Origin: Zarea fungicola
Lineage: Eukaryota; Ascomycota; Sordariomycetes; Hypocreales; Cordycipitaceae
Length of the DNA: 64,000 bases
Assembly: GCA_900169235.1 (NCBI GenBank)
Contig: FWCC01000140.1
Coordinates: forward strand, 248,001-312,000
Direction of reading: 5' to 3'
Numbering within the stretch: position 1 is the first letter of the stretch; every line of letters begins with the position of its first letter. This document shows, piece after piece, positions 32,757 to 43,641 of this stretch. Below the pieces are notes generated by a model. It ran no database searches. It was not told the DNA's origin and saw nothing but the letters and a program-made list of their open reading frames with translations. The translations under genes and the position numbers were made by a program.

Positions 32757-35058
32757 CGCGTACTTTCCACCTAGGCCTGAGCCTGTGACACTTGGCAAAA
32801 TTATTTAAAAATATGAAAAACTGCTTTTTATGTATTTTAGCTAATAATCTACTTAGATTATTTATTATATATTTTTTTAAAATACGGCATTTTGGTGGAA
32901 AATGGGCCTGTGAGCGGAATTACTTCTGGCGCACTGTAGCTCACTTAAGACAGTGCACATTACTTATGAACCTATAACTCGTCGGTACGGGCAACCTATC
33001 AAGTAGCCACGCTAATTGGTTTTCGGTTAATCAAATTCTTGTTCTGAGGGCGACATCATTTCTCCTTGACTTGGTTCCAGTGTTGAGGAGAGCATGTGCG
33101 CCTGCTGTAACAACATGCCATTATTGCCTTGTCAAACGAGAAATTGTCTAGCCCAATATATGTACTATGTAAGACCACAATGCGACTGTACAGCTGTTTC
33201 ATCGATGTTTGATACTCTTAACTACAGTGCTTCACCGGCTACCACCATACACACAGGTCGTGGGGGTGTGGCACAAGTATTAGAAGTTAAGATATACCGC
33301 ATAGCGGCCCTGATGTAATTCTGGCTGCTTACTGGTACAACTTTAATGAAACATATGAAGACCGATAGCTTAGGCTGTTCAGAAACATCCCTACCCCACC
33401 CACAACTCATATGTTTCGTCAACGAGATGACCGACGGTGCCCAAGTAGTTGTACCCATTCGATACAGTCCATAGATCAAGGCTTAAATGAACAGCGCTCT
33501 TCGAGTTCTTGACAAGATTAAAGATAACTTGCCGTCGGTTTTCGGACGTCTGACGGATCTACGAACAGACTGTGCTGTGATGTTCGGGAAGCATTTGACT
33601 TGCTAGCTCCCCACCGTTCGCTAGTAGCCACCGAAGCCGCTCGCTAGAGGCTTGTCGGAATTTGACGTCTTCGAGAATGATGCAGTCCGCAAAACGAGCT
33701 TTTCACGCAGTTGCACCAAAGCGTGAGGCGAGCTGAAAGCCTGGTCTTCCCTGTTGCCTGTGGATTGCGACGAAGATGATGCTGAAGCTGCCGAGGCGAA
33801 CGGGGTCCTCAAGTGGGGACGCCTCTCACCAAATTCAGTGATCTGGTGCTGTTGAAGTAGGTGCTGATCAGCATGGGATGTGCCTGACGAGGCGCAGAGA
33901 GTTGTCGCATAGCTTTTCTTTTCGTAAGACCCGGTAGCGCACCCCAGTGTGCTCTAAATTGGCGCCTCCCAATATCGCCGCACTTCGAACTAACCCAGAC
34001 CGACTCACCGACCCAGACCGGCCGACTGTTGTGGTCTGTCGGTCTGATGAAGATCGTGGGTCGGTCTGAGTACGGTCTGTCAGACCACCTTCAGACAGTC
34101 TGTCAGACCGTCTGTCTGTTAGCCAAACTGTCAGCATTTACCTACAGCCTGATATTTCGTTGATGCTGTCAGAGGTGCGAGTAGCATTACTGAATTGACC
34201 AATCTATCTACAAAGAAGTATTGGCTTATGGGGAAAAAAATTGGCTAGTTTGTTGCGATTCGAGACGTCTGTCTTTCCTCTCTTAACACTCCCTTGTTTT
34301 TTCTTTCTCATTTGCTTTTTCCTTTTTGTTTTTGTCTTGACTTGTCTTGACTTTTTACTTCTAATCCTCTTTTCAGTTCCAGTCTGAGTCACATTAGTTA
34401 ACTCATTAGTGGCGGCGTGTTTCAATAAACTAATGGATGTTTTTACCCCTACAAGCGTTTAATTCCGCGATCGAGGCCATCGCAACTAAGATCAGAACTC
34501 TGTCTTATCAACTGCCATAATTCGTAAGGGATCTTTCATTACCAGTTTCAAACGCATGATAGTGGTCGATAAACTGTTCATTCTGGATCGAAAGCTGAGC
34601 GGAGCCGCTGTCACATTCGACGAACAACAACCAAAATGAGCAACCATGCGATTGAAGCCAAAGTTGATTTTTTTTTTTTTACCACCAGAGGATGTAATAA
34701 TGTAACCTGGGAAATTCTGCATTGCAATGGTGCAGCGTGTAAAGCCTTGACGTTCCTGAAACCTCGTCTTGCTTTTTCTGGAACATCCCTGGTATGTTCT
34801 CAAAACGAAAGTCCTATGAAACCACATTAAGAGCAACCTATATGTCTTATTACTATCGAAACATGCATTAATATAAATAGCCCATACTAAAACTAGAAGA
34901 ATTAGGCTCTACTTCCAACTAAACTGCCAGATTTAGAGGGTACAATAGGTGTGAAATAAGGAGGCACTCTCTTGATATTCATATAGTAAACTATAAATAT
35001 ATCAAAAGGTACACTCTGCGGAATATATTTCATTAATTCCAATATTTAGTCCTTGCGA
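32757..35058. other. Gene-poor DNA between the gap and the terpene synthase
   Basis: No gene I can support. ORFs at 33222-33479, 33621-33812 and 34492-34836 (-) have no family motif. Contains the GGTCTG/CAGACC repeat patch at 33990-34130. Confidence 0.35.
33990..34130. repeat. GGTCTG/CAGACC-rich patch with inverted repeats
   Basis: The hexamer GGTCTG and its complement CAGACC, often as GGTCTGTCAGACC, occur repeatedly in both orientations within about 140 bp. The bottom strand encodes a Thr/Asp/Arg/Ser-rich frame only because of this repeat. Confidence 0.7.
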
Positions 35059-35066
35059 TATAAATA
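35059..35066 (+). promoter_or_regulatory. TATA-like element of the terpene synthase gene
   Basis: TATAAATA about 75 bp upstream of the ATG at 35140. Confidence 0.45.
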
Positions 35067-35139
35067 TCCAATAACGGAGTTCTCGTTGAGCTTTAGGTCC
35101 TGCTCTTTCTTTCAGTGTAAGGCAACTTCTGTTAAAATA

Positions 35140-36312
35140 ATGGCAACAAAGCTTATTCGGATCAAACTTAAAGATAAGAAAGCCTCTATTTCTGTAAGAG
35201 AACATCTGCATATAATTTTCTTACCGCTCATTGTTCAACAGTTGATCGTACCAGATCGCAAGGCCTTTCATAGCAAGATATCGAAGGGCGAAAAGGAACT
35301 TCGGCAAACTCGAATACAATCAAGTGTTCTTTCAAGCCACGTGCAATTCAAGAGATTGCTGGTGCCCGAATTGCCCGCTGAAGAAGATTTCGAACAGAAA
35401 TGTGCTGCTGAGGTTAACGCCGTATGCCTTTTCTTCCCTGAAATGGAGTCAGACGCACTAAAGATCTGTTTTGCATCCTGGCTTGCTTTGGTGTGCTTGG
35501 TGGATGACATGATTGAAGACATTCCACCACGCCAGGCTGACTGTGCAGTTATGAACTCAGTCCACCTTCTGCAACATTCCGGCAATCGTATATTTGACAG
35601 TTTGTGCCCCTCTCCCCCATATGCCCACAGAGTGATAATAAATTTTGCAGGCACGCAACTAGCATCGGATAAAGCAGGAAATTCCCGCGACACAACGATT
35701 CCACGAATGACACAAGTTTTTATTGATCACTGCAGCCGGCATCTGTCCAATTCGAGTCTCGACGTCTTTTTCCAGGCTGTCTGCAATGTTTTTCAGTCCT
35801 TTCTAGACGAGAAATCGTTTTTGCAGAGTGGTTCGTATGATCTACAGGTTTACATGAGCATTCGTAGCCGCACTATTGCCATTCGGCCTTTTTTTGAGGC
35901 TATCAAGAATGAATATATTCACGAAGACAGAAGGCTGTGCCCTGCATGGGAGAAGTTGGAGCACCTTCAGTTCGAGGTTGATAGAGCTGTTGGATTACAG
36001 AACGACCTGGTAGGCCTTGAAAGAGATCTCAAAGCAAAGGAGTCAATGAACGCTGTGGTCGCTGCTATTCGCTCCTCTGGTGGGGATGTGGGAAATGTTG
36101 AGGAAGAGCTCCTAAACAAGTGCATCAGCCAAGTAAGCACAATCCACAACGGGCATGTCACTCGAGCTTTGGAGTTATATTCGCAAATTGATTTGGCGTG
36201 TAAGCCCATCCTTTCGCACCCATCAAGGGAGACAGCAAGGCTGATTTTGATGATGTCTGAGACGCACCTGCAATGGTGTGTTTCTTCCAAAAGATACTCC
36301 GTTGAAACTTAG
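35140..36312 (+). CDS. Class I terpene synthase (sesquiterpene-synthase-like)
   Basis: 390 aa, no intron, from the ATG at 35140 (good context AATAATGGC; the frame is open to 35053 but without another ATG). Catalytic landmarks of fungal class I terpene cyclases are in order. The aspartate-rich motif VDDMIED is near residues 121-127, which binds Mg2+/diphosphate. A diphosphate-sensing Arg lies in YMSIRSRTIAIRPF around 240-250. An NSE-type motif, NDLVGLERD, begins at about residue 288. A C-terminal RY pair is in SSKRYSV. The NSE triad is altered (Gly for Ser, Asp for Glu), a tolerated but uncommon form. Length fits a cytosolic enzyme cyclising farnesyl diphosphate; the product cannot be predicted. 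A divergently oriented Zn2Cys6 regulator lies 0.9 kb downstream and a GST further on. Confidence 0.85.
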   Translation: MATKLIRIKLKDKKASISVREHLHIIFLPLIVQQLIVPDRKAFHSKISKGEKELRQTRIQSSVLSSHVQFKRLLVPELPAEEDFEQKCAAEVNAVCLFFPEMESDALKICFASWLALVCLVDDMIEDIPPRQADCAVMNSVHLLQHSGNRIFDSLCPSPPYAHRVIINFAGTQLASDKAGNSRDTTIPRMTQVFIDHCSRHLSNSSLDVFFQAVCNVFQSFLDEKSFLQSGSYDLQVYMSIRSRTIAIRPFFEAIKNEYIHEDRRLCPAWEKLEHLQFEVDRAVGLQNDLVGLERDLKAKESMNAVVAAIRSSGGDVGNVEEELLNKCISQVSTIHNGHVTRALELYSQIDLACKPILSHPSRETARLILMMSETHLQWCVSSKRYSVET

Positions 36313-37175
36313 CTAGCAGAGGTTTATAACATGAGTTTTGCAATATGGTCAAGGCTCGAAACCACTACACCCAATGTGGTAAATATGACAATACAATAAT
36401 ACAGAGATGGACATATATCGAATCGAACGAGGCTAGCGTAGATTCGAATCGAATATGATAGCTCCCTCATAGAGTCGCTTCGAATCGAATGCACCCTCTG
36501 TAGATTCGATGTCTATCAAGTACCAAGACTCGATCGAACTCGATAACGCGACCTTGCAACTTCGAAGCGTTGATTTGCCTAGTTTCAGTCTTAGCGGCGA
36601 TTAGAGGCATAGCTTGTCATTTACTAGGATAGATACAGTAGATATTCCTAGCATAGTTTACAGGTTTATTGTAATTCGTCCACGTCCATCACAGTCAAAT
36701 CTATTAATAGTAATGCCGTCTAACTAATTTAATGTATATTTATAATAATTACGGAGTATTTAAGAGACAACCAGAAAACCTGGCTACCCTCAAATGCCCG
36801 GCGCTGCTATCTGGGATCGCCGATGACCCTGGTCAAAAGCATGCCCGAAGTATCTCCATCCGGTGTAATTCACCCGCCGTGGCTCTCCAGAAATAAAGGG
36901 ATTATAAATTCACACTTATATTGACACATTTTAGGCGGACTCGGCGGATGATAACCCTAAGACGGACTTTGTCTTGAAAAATCCAAGAATGGTGGAAACA
37001 TGAACTCACATTTTTGGGTAAAAGTAGAGAGTGACTGTAGTCTCAAATAGGCCGACGTGCGAATAGTGCAACCCTAGGAATCATCACTGGCCGCGTTTCT
37101 AGAAGCCCGTGACAAGCCGGCGTGCACGCTGTCCATTCCGACATGAAATCCATTTACTTTGGGGTTTGGCTAGAT
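36313..37175. other. Intergenic, with TTCGAATCGAA-type repeats
   Basis: Between the 3' ends of the convergent terpene synthase and regulator genes. The left half carries the repeat at 36415-36555; the rest has no recognised feature. Confidence 0.4.
36415..36555. repeat. Clustered TTCGAATCGAA / TCGATCGAA motifs
   Basis: Five or more copies of (A)TTCGAATCGAA-like or TCGAACTCGAT-like words, many palindromic around TTCGAA or TCGA, within 140 bp, at irregular spacing. Confidence 0.55.
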
Positions 37176-38674
37176 TTATCTAGAATTTGAGCGCCCATAA
37201 CCACTACCTACAATGCTGTCCAGTACAGTTTCTCTCATCGCCTGCACAATACGCAGACATTTGAGTCGCTTGACCCTGGCGACCTCTTCTAGCTGTCGTA
37301 GTAGTTTCTCCAACTTGGTAACCCGAATCTCTATCAAGTTCCAAAAGATCTCTGCCTCAGCCTCATCGTCCAGTCTCCATCTGCCGCTTGCCATCAGCTT
37401 TTTCGAACCACTCCTGCCGGTGCCCCTTTCGTTGTACTCTCCGGTGCGTAATGTCTGGCTGGCAATTGAAAACTCATGGTGGGAATCGCTTGATAAGGTC
37501 AAGCAATGTAACTCTTGAATGCTTCTAAGCACTTCCTGGCAAGATGATACCGTCAAGGTCATGTATTCAGACCGTGCGCTGCATCGACGGCATTGGAGGA
37601 GGGCAGTGAGACTATCAAGGATTTCTTTCTGAATCTGCAACGTGTCGTCAATGTTTATAGTGAATTCATCTTGTAAGTCAAGCGGCGGTGCGAATTGGAG
37701 CTGCATCAGTTCGTTAGCCTGCAAGATACTATCTATGCACTGGCATGGTGCGTCTTGTTTCGCTTGTCGCAACAGCGGCGGCTGCTTTTCTCTCCTCCGC
37801 ACTGCAGAAGAGGGTACCATGGTTCTTGAGTCGATAACCGTATTCTGCAGATGCAATTGACGTCTAGTACTTCTGTTTTGTGTTGCTGGTCGATTTGGTC
37901 GTGAGTGACTTGAGGAAGGGAGATCTATTGGATCACTGTCACTAGGCATGCTAGCCTTCAAGAGCGCCGTTGCGGACAAGTCCAATTGTTTCTGTGTCAA
38001 AGAAAGCGTTTTGCAGAAGTCATCGTGGACTGGCAGGGTACTCTCGCAGTCAATTAGTCCTGACATGCTGTTTGATGAGCCTTTGACGCCCAGAAACTCA
38101 GTCAGCATCCGCGCCCGCCGATCGAAGATAGTTGTACATCTCTTACCGCTATCTTGAGGCAACTCTACATGCGTGAAGAGGTTCTCAAAGTCCATCATGT
38201 CTTTCAATTCCATGTCCGCAGAGCCGAGCTGCATCTGTTGCTCCAACGGAGAGTTTGACTGGTGTGCACCCTCCGCGGGGTCTACAGGATCTGGTTGGTC
38301 TTCATTGTAATTTGTAGGAATTGAATCCGTAGGTATCGCGATAGCTTTGTAATACGGTTGCTGTCCCTGTTCAGTGTTGGAATTGATTATCTTTTTCGCA
38401 CTCTTGATTAGATATGAGCACTCTAGACCCTTCTTCTGGCATTGGCGGCAGCCATCTGCAACCCCTGGCGTGCATCTCAGCTGGTCTACACATTAGACTC
38501 AGTGGCTCATATTTTGGAGAACCAATGCTCTGCACATGGTATACGAACCTTTTTTCGTTTGCAAAAGGTGCAGGCTGGAAACTCCCTTTTCCTCTCAAAT
38601 GGTTTATCAGCAGTCCTTGTGACATATTCGACCTCTCCAAGACTCCCCTGGCGAGGTTTAAGGGTACTGAACAT
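37176..38674 (-). CDS. Zn(II)2Cys6 transcription factor with AflR-like C-terminus
   Basis: Two exons, 38549-38674 and 37176-38480, split by a 68-nt intron (38481-38548; donor GTTCGT, branch CTAAT, acceptor CCAG). Together they give 476 aa. The intron cuts the zinc cluster. Exon 1 ends ACTFCKRKK and exon 2 begins LRCTPGVADGCRQCQKKGLE, so splicing gives C-x2-C-x6-C-x7-C-x2-C-x6-C. Without splicing the cluster is lost. A basic linker (LIKSAKKI) and a Ser/Pro-rich middle follow. The C-terminal 180 residues (CQCIDSILQANEL, LQIQKEILDSLTALLQCRRC, EIRVTKLEKLLRQLEEV) have the helical layout of aflatoxin-regulator-type factors of secondary-metabolite clusters. It is a candidate regulator of the adjacent terpene synthase. 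Confidence 0.82.
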
Positions 38675-40494
38675 TTCGGCCAAGAATGAGAGATTACAAT
38701 GCTGGATGTGCTTGGCAAACTGGAGAAGGGGCTTGGTGGCTTGATATGTTCAGCCAGTTACGTCTCTGTCTTTCTCGCATGCGGGCACGGCGACCGATTT
38801 CATATAACAGACGACTTATAGATAAGCCAAACCCAAGACGATTTATCAATATTCAGTAGTGCTATTGTACACGAGGTAGACCCGCATGCATTGAGACAAC
38901 TAAAACACGGTCCACTCACAACGGTTTATCCTTGACACTCGTGTTCTTGTATGAGAACCTGAGCGAGTCAACCACATGGCGGTGAGATAGCTCCGGAACG
39001 ATCGCCCTTCAAATGGGATAGGTGATATAAGTGGCATATAGATCGGCGATGCAAGATGCCGAGAGGATGACTAGTGGCAATGGAAAAGGTCTGGCATGCC
39101 ATGGAGGAAGCTATATGTTTGCAACGCCACTCGGATAATGACCGAGGACGTGGAATGAGATTCTCAACCAACTATGGATTCCAAGAAGCTTCAGTGCACT
39201 TGGTCAAAGGGATGTGGGTAGACAAGATAGAAAACATACTGGATTGTTGTCATCCATGCTACTAGTCCACCGTTACTTCTAACTGAATGGCGCATATTTC
39301 GAGGAGAAAGGGGGTGCCGAGGTATCTAGTAATGCCAATTGATGGGGATCAGCTTTGTCACCAACGTGAGACGTAGCCCGCTACCGGTATAGGCTGACAT
39401 ATACTACTAAATTTCATAGTCTCCCCTCGCTTAGGACTTCCTCCAATTGCAAATGCAAGACAAGGGATAGATCAGGGATTAGCTAGATACTTTTGCGACG
39501 CGGCTGACTATTATATCTACGACTAGGCGGCTCTCGCTAGTATAAGTGGGATGAGTGGGATTGCCGTCGTCAAGCTTGGGCGCCAGTGGCTGACTGCTGG
39601 AGCCAGAGGTGAAGACTAGTTCAAAGCCACCCCATCTGAGTATCCGGATCGACAGGTCGTCTCTCAAATCAGAACGCGTTCCGATCGGAAGCACCAAAAT
39701 TAGTCGACAATGCACGGGATAATGGTGCCGGCGGAAAAGGACTTCCAGCTCAGCCAACCGAATATTGTCAGGCCTGGATACGCATCCCCCCAAACCCAGG
39801 CATTCCGAAGCATGCGAGTATAGAGAATGAAGTGTCAGATTAAACCTTGGCGCCAAGAAAAGGTGCAGCCCGAGCCATTGCCCTGCGTTGAGCTAACAAT
39901 TCTACATATCGTGGGCGACACATATGCCTCTTCCACGGACTCTGTGAATATCGGCCATAGACAAACTCGACCTATGTGCATTCAAACCAGCCTTTCTGCT
40001 AGGACCAACAACTTACGTGCTCCTCGTTACAAGAGGCTTCCTAGTGGCCCCTAAAGCTCAGATGATGCCGCGTTTTGGCAAGAGTGGTCTTGGGTAGAGC
40101 TGGTACACCCTAGCGGAACAACTTTTGAACTCACTAAATTATCCTGGCAATGTGCAGGTATTGCCAAGATGCAGATACGAAGATACGATGATACAGCGGC
40201 TAGCAGTGCACAAAGACAAAGCTGACTTTGAGATATCCGATATGTGGCGCCACCCCGCTACTCGGCTCTTCGGCATTTTCTCACGGCATACTGGTGAAGT
40301 ACACTTTATCCGAGCTAGTCTCTCCCAAATTGCTGCATACTCACTATGGATATATAAAGTGAACTACATCCTGTTTCCGTATGCTGTTATATGACTGATT
40401 ATACAATCCGACAAAAGTATTTGTTACAACTACTCAGTCCAACAAACGCCACTGCGAATTAACCAGTTCAATTCCACTCAAACTTGCAGTAGCC
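38675..40494. other. Intergenic between the regulator and GST genes
   Basis: About 1.8 kb. The ORF 39479-39856 (-, 125 codons) has no signal peptide or recognised domain. The promoter of the regulator is at the left end, that of the GST at the right. Confidence 0.35.
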
Positions 40495-41379
40495 ATGTCA
40501 AGTGTTCCAACATCTAATGGGCTGAAGCCAATCCTCATGTTCAACCATGTTGGCCTGCATATGCCTAATGCCTGGAAAATCTGCTTCCTGGTCAAGGAAC
40601 TTGGTCTGGACTGCGAGATGAAGTATTTAGACTTCAACTCCAACGAACAGAAACAATCTCCTCACATCGACTACAATCCAAATGGACGCATCCCGACATT
40701 AGTAGATCGCAACAACAATGATTTTGCGGTTTGGGAAAGTAATGCCATTCTACTATATCTAATTGATCAGTATGATCCTGAGAATAAGCTAGCCTTCATG
40801 GGTACAACAGCGGAAGAAAAGGCACAAATTATTCAGTGGCTATTCTTCCAAGCGAGTGGTCAAGGTAAGTGACGCAATTTCTACAGTTTTAGTACCAACA
40901 CTTCACTAATTCGCGGTGCATAATAGGTCCGTATTATGGCCAAGCTCATTGGTTTATGTACCTGCACGGAGAGGAAATCCCGTCCGCTATTGAGCGTTAC
41001 CAGAACGAGATATTACGCGTTCTGGGTGTTTTAGAGGGTCATTTGAAGAACCGACAGTGGTAAGCCCGCACCATCAAGCCAATTAATACAGAGGTCGTTG
41101 TTCACAATAGTCAGGATGGTCGGAGATCAGTGCACGCTTGCTGATTTCGCAATGCTGCCTTACAACATCTTCTATGCCCCACGCCTCCTTCCTGCAGGCA
41201 TTACAATTGAAGATGAATATCCGGCCGTTGGTGCATGGCAGCGCCGTGTATCCAGCCGTAAATCGGTTGTTGAAACCATTCAGGAGAGAGAGTCCGATAT
41301 GCGTCAATTCTCGCACACAATCCCCATATTCCGCAATGAGAGGGCTCGCATGGAGCCAGTCCTTCCAGTCCTTGCATGA
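40495..41379 (+). CDS. Glutathione S-transferase, URE2-like
   Basis: Three exons, 40495-40864, 40927-41059 and 41115-41379, give 255 aa. The thioredoxin-fold N-domain has PNAWKICFLVKELGL, the cis-Pro region GRIPTLVD, and WESNAILLYLIDQYD (Glu-Ser binding the gamma-glutamyl group). It is followed by the GPYYGQAHWF turn and a helical C-domain with the N-capping box GDQCTLADFAMLP and AYPAVGAWQRR-type helices. Length and exon structure are normal for cytosolic fungal GSTs that conjugate or reduce electrophiles. Proximity to a terpene synthase and a cluster-type regulator suggests, but does not show, a role in tailoring or detoxifying the terpenoid. Confidence 0.85.
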
Positions 41380-42802
41380 TGACTATCGCTGAGAAGAATA
41401 CCATGTAGCAGATTAATATTGTTAGAATGGGTTATGTATTCCACTGAGCAATAAATTGCACCGATGCCGCATACCTCACCTGATCTGGGGCTTTTAGAGC
41501 CGCGCCGAACGTGCAAGGGAAACTGCTAGTTAAAGCAGATTTCACCACATCGTGCAACCATGACCCGTGAGCAGCCGTGGACCATTTTTTGTACCTCCTT
41601 TCAATGTTTGTATTTGGTTTTTGGCCCTCCTGGCCAGGATTTGCTTGGCTGAGCCAAGAAACACGAACGCACAGTCGGCGTGGGCAACGGACAGCTCATA
41701 TCATTCTCGGCCACTCACCGGCTCTTCCCAAAGACTGTTCCCTGAACTTGTAGCAGGGTAGCACTCTCCACGCCAACCACGGAACATTCTATAAAACAGT
41801 TTTCTCCGAGTCAAACATGTACGCGATAACCGGAAATGCGCAAGAAGCCATAAAAGTCGACAACCGATGATTGCGGACAGGACTATTTACAGCAATAAAT
41901 ATTCGGAGTCCTTGGATCGTGGCAGTACGTAATCCTGGTGTCTTGAAAACGAACGGCAAGCAAATTCCCCCATCGATTGACTACTAATGGAGATCCGTAT
42001 CTTCGCGGCGGATGCATGGTCCGCTAGACTAATGGTCTCGCAGTACAGTAAGTCGCACGAGTTACATTGCATGCCACACATTGCAGAAAAATACCAGTAT
42101 CAAACAGTTGTTTGAATGGACAGTTAGTTGAACGTTGTTATTCTGTTGTACTATAGTTATATAAATAGTCTGCCATTAAAAAGGAGTGCCAACCTAACAA
42201 TACCCTATACACGATACCATCTTGCCACAAAATCACCAACCAGCTTCCGATTGAAGTGATTGAGAAACGCCTGCATTTAAATCATTCAAAACATGCGACC
42301 TGCATTCGTCGACTTGCGGCGTGGTCTGCTTCGGGGTTTAGAGAGCCAAATTGTGCCAGCACAAAAGAGAGGCAATCCGAAGGCTAGTCACAGAGCCGAT
42401 CTTCGAGACTCCATCTCGGAGCAAACTAAACCCGACTCTAAAAACATCAGTTTTTTTTATCCGACTTTGTATTGTTTCCTAACTTGTAGGCAGAGGCGAT
42501 CAATTTACCAGTCTTGAAATAATCGGCTGGATCAGAGTTCAAACCACTGACACGACACGCCATGCAGGGTCATAACGCCTATCCTAAACTTGGCACAGAA
42601 ATGGAATTGAAATCAGGAACCGCGAGAATATACCATAAATATCAAGACATGTGGCGCAGAGAAATAGCCGAAAGTTTTATAAAATTGAATGAATTTGAAG
42701 AAATGTACATGAGCTGATGACCAACAGGCCGGCTCGGTATGAGTTACTATGTACTATTTACTATATACGTGGTGCCACCGTTTTCTTCCATGCAGCAAGC
42801 GA
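41380..42802. other. Intergenic between GST and the GH23-like gene
   Basis: No recognised gene. ORFs at 41567-41761, 41887-42081 and 42293-42517 are short and without motifs. Confidence 0.35.
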
Positions 42803-43546
42803 CTAGCAAAGGTTGCCGTTGTTGCAGTTGCCTTGGCAGTTGTACTTGCCATGCAGATTGCTGTCCTTGCCGTACATGTCGTAGCCCTGGAACCAGCCGT
42901 TCAGGGTCTCGTGGATGTAGTTGAGGTTCTGGGGCAGGCCGTGTCTCTTGCCCTCGGCGCTGCAGGGGTACTTTTCCGTGATGCCCTTGTTGCCGTTGAG
43001 GCCGGAGCCGGCGGTGAACCAGCCGTTGTAGGCGCCAATGGCCTTGATCGCGTTACCGCCGTTGTTGTCGAGGCCAGAGCGGAGGACGTGCGCGCCGCAG
43101 TCGACGTTGTCCTGGATGGGGAACTGGCAGCTCTTCTTGCCGTTCTGGCAGTTGGACGGGTCGCACTGCATAAGGCCGGGGGTGGGACCGCCCTCGTTGG
43201 CGTTGCATGATGACTCCTGCATGGCCAGGAAGGCGAGAATGGCCGGGTCAATGTTGTACTTCTTGCCGGAGCTCTTGAAGTACTGGTCGTACTGCTTGCA
43301 GTTCTTGCCGACGCCGTTGTAGTAGGCATCGAGGCTGATGTGGGTGAGGTCGTTGATGCCGAGGGAAGGAGGGTTCCAGCCGTTACCGGTCACGCCTGTG
43401 TTGAGCCAGGCCTCGGAACCGTTGGGACCGCAGGCGTTGGCACCGCCCTTTGTGGGAGAGCAGGCACCTTGGGCCTTGGGGTTGGTAGCAGCCTGGGCCA
43501 CGCCAGCTGCCATGGCAGCCGCACTCAAGTAAGTAGTAGAACGCAT
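42803..43546 (-). CDS. Secreted lysozyme-like (GH23, SLT-type) protein
   Basis: Intronless, 247 aa. Signal peptide MRSTTYLSAAAMAAGVAQA, then a Gly/Asn/Cys-rich segment. The core has the goose-lysozyme/soluble lytic transglycosylase layout: ILAFLAMQESSCNA with the catalytic Glu in QES, GLMQCDPSNC (the 'GLMQ' strand), NVDCGAHVLRSGLD and AIGAYNGWFTAG. The C-terminal tail is Asn/Cys-rich (NCQGNCNNGNLC). Eleven or so cysteines suggest an extracellular disulphide-bonded enzyme, possibly cleaving bacterial peptidoglycan. A TATA-like TATATAAG lies about 90 bp upstream. Local GC content is visibly higher than in the flanks. Confidence 0.82.
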   Translation of the reverse strand: MRSTTYLSAAAMAAGVAQAATNPKAQGACSPTKGGANACGPNGSEAWLNTGVTGNGWNPPSLGINDLTHISLDAYYNGVGKNCKQYDQYFKSSGKKYNIDPAILAFLAMQESSCNANEGGPTPGLMQCDPSNCQNGKKSCQFPIQDNVDCGAHVLRSGLDNNGGNAIKAIGAYNGWFTAGSGLNGNKGITEKYPCSAEGKRHGLPQNLNYIHETLNGWFQGYDMYGKDSNLHGKYNCQGNCNNGNLC

Positions 43547-43633
43547 AATTATGGTAGAATGTGAAGTGTGAAATGGAAGGAAGCGTAGGTTGAGCCGGTT
43601 CTGTACTTGTGTGGGCTGTGCGACGGTACTGGT

Positions 43634-43641
43634 CTTATATA
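43634..43641 (-). promoter_or_regulatory. TATA-like element of the GH23-like gene
   Basis: TATATAAG on the minus strand, about 90 bp upstream of the ATG at 43546. Confidence 0.4.

Noticed and set aside
36741..36765. ATTACGGAGTATTT word as a transposon end
   Set aside because: Similar short words occur elsewhere in the window without flanking inverted repeats or duplications.
39479..39856. 125-codon minus-strand ORF between the regulator and GST
   Set aside because: No signal peptide, splice context or recognisable domain; position inside the candidate terpenoid locus is not evidence by itself.
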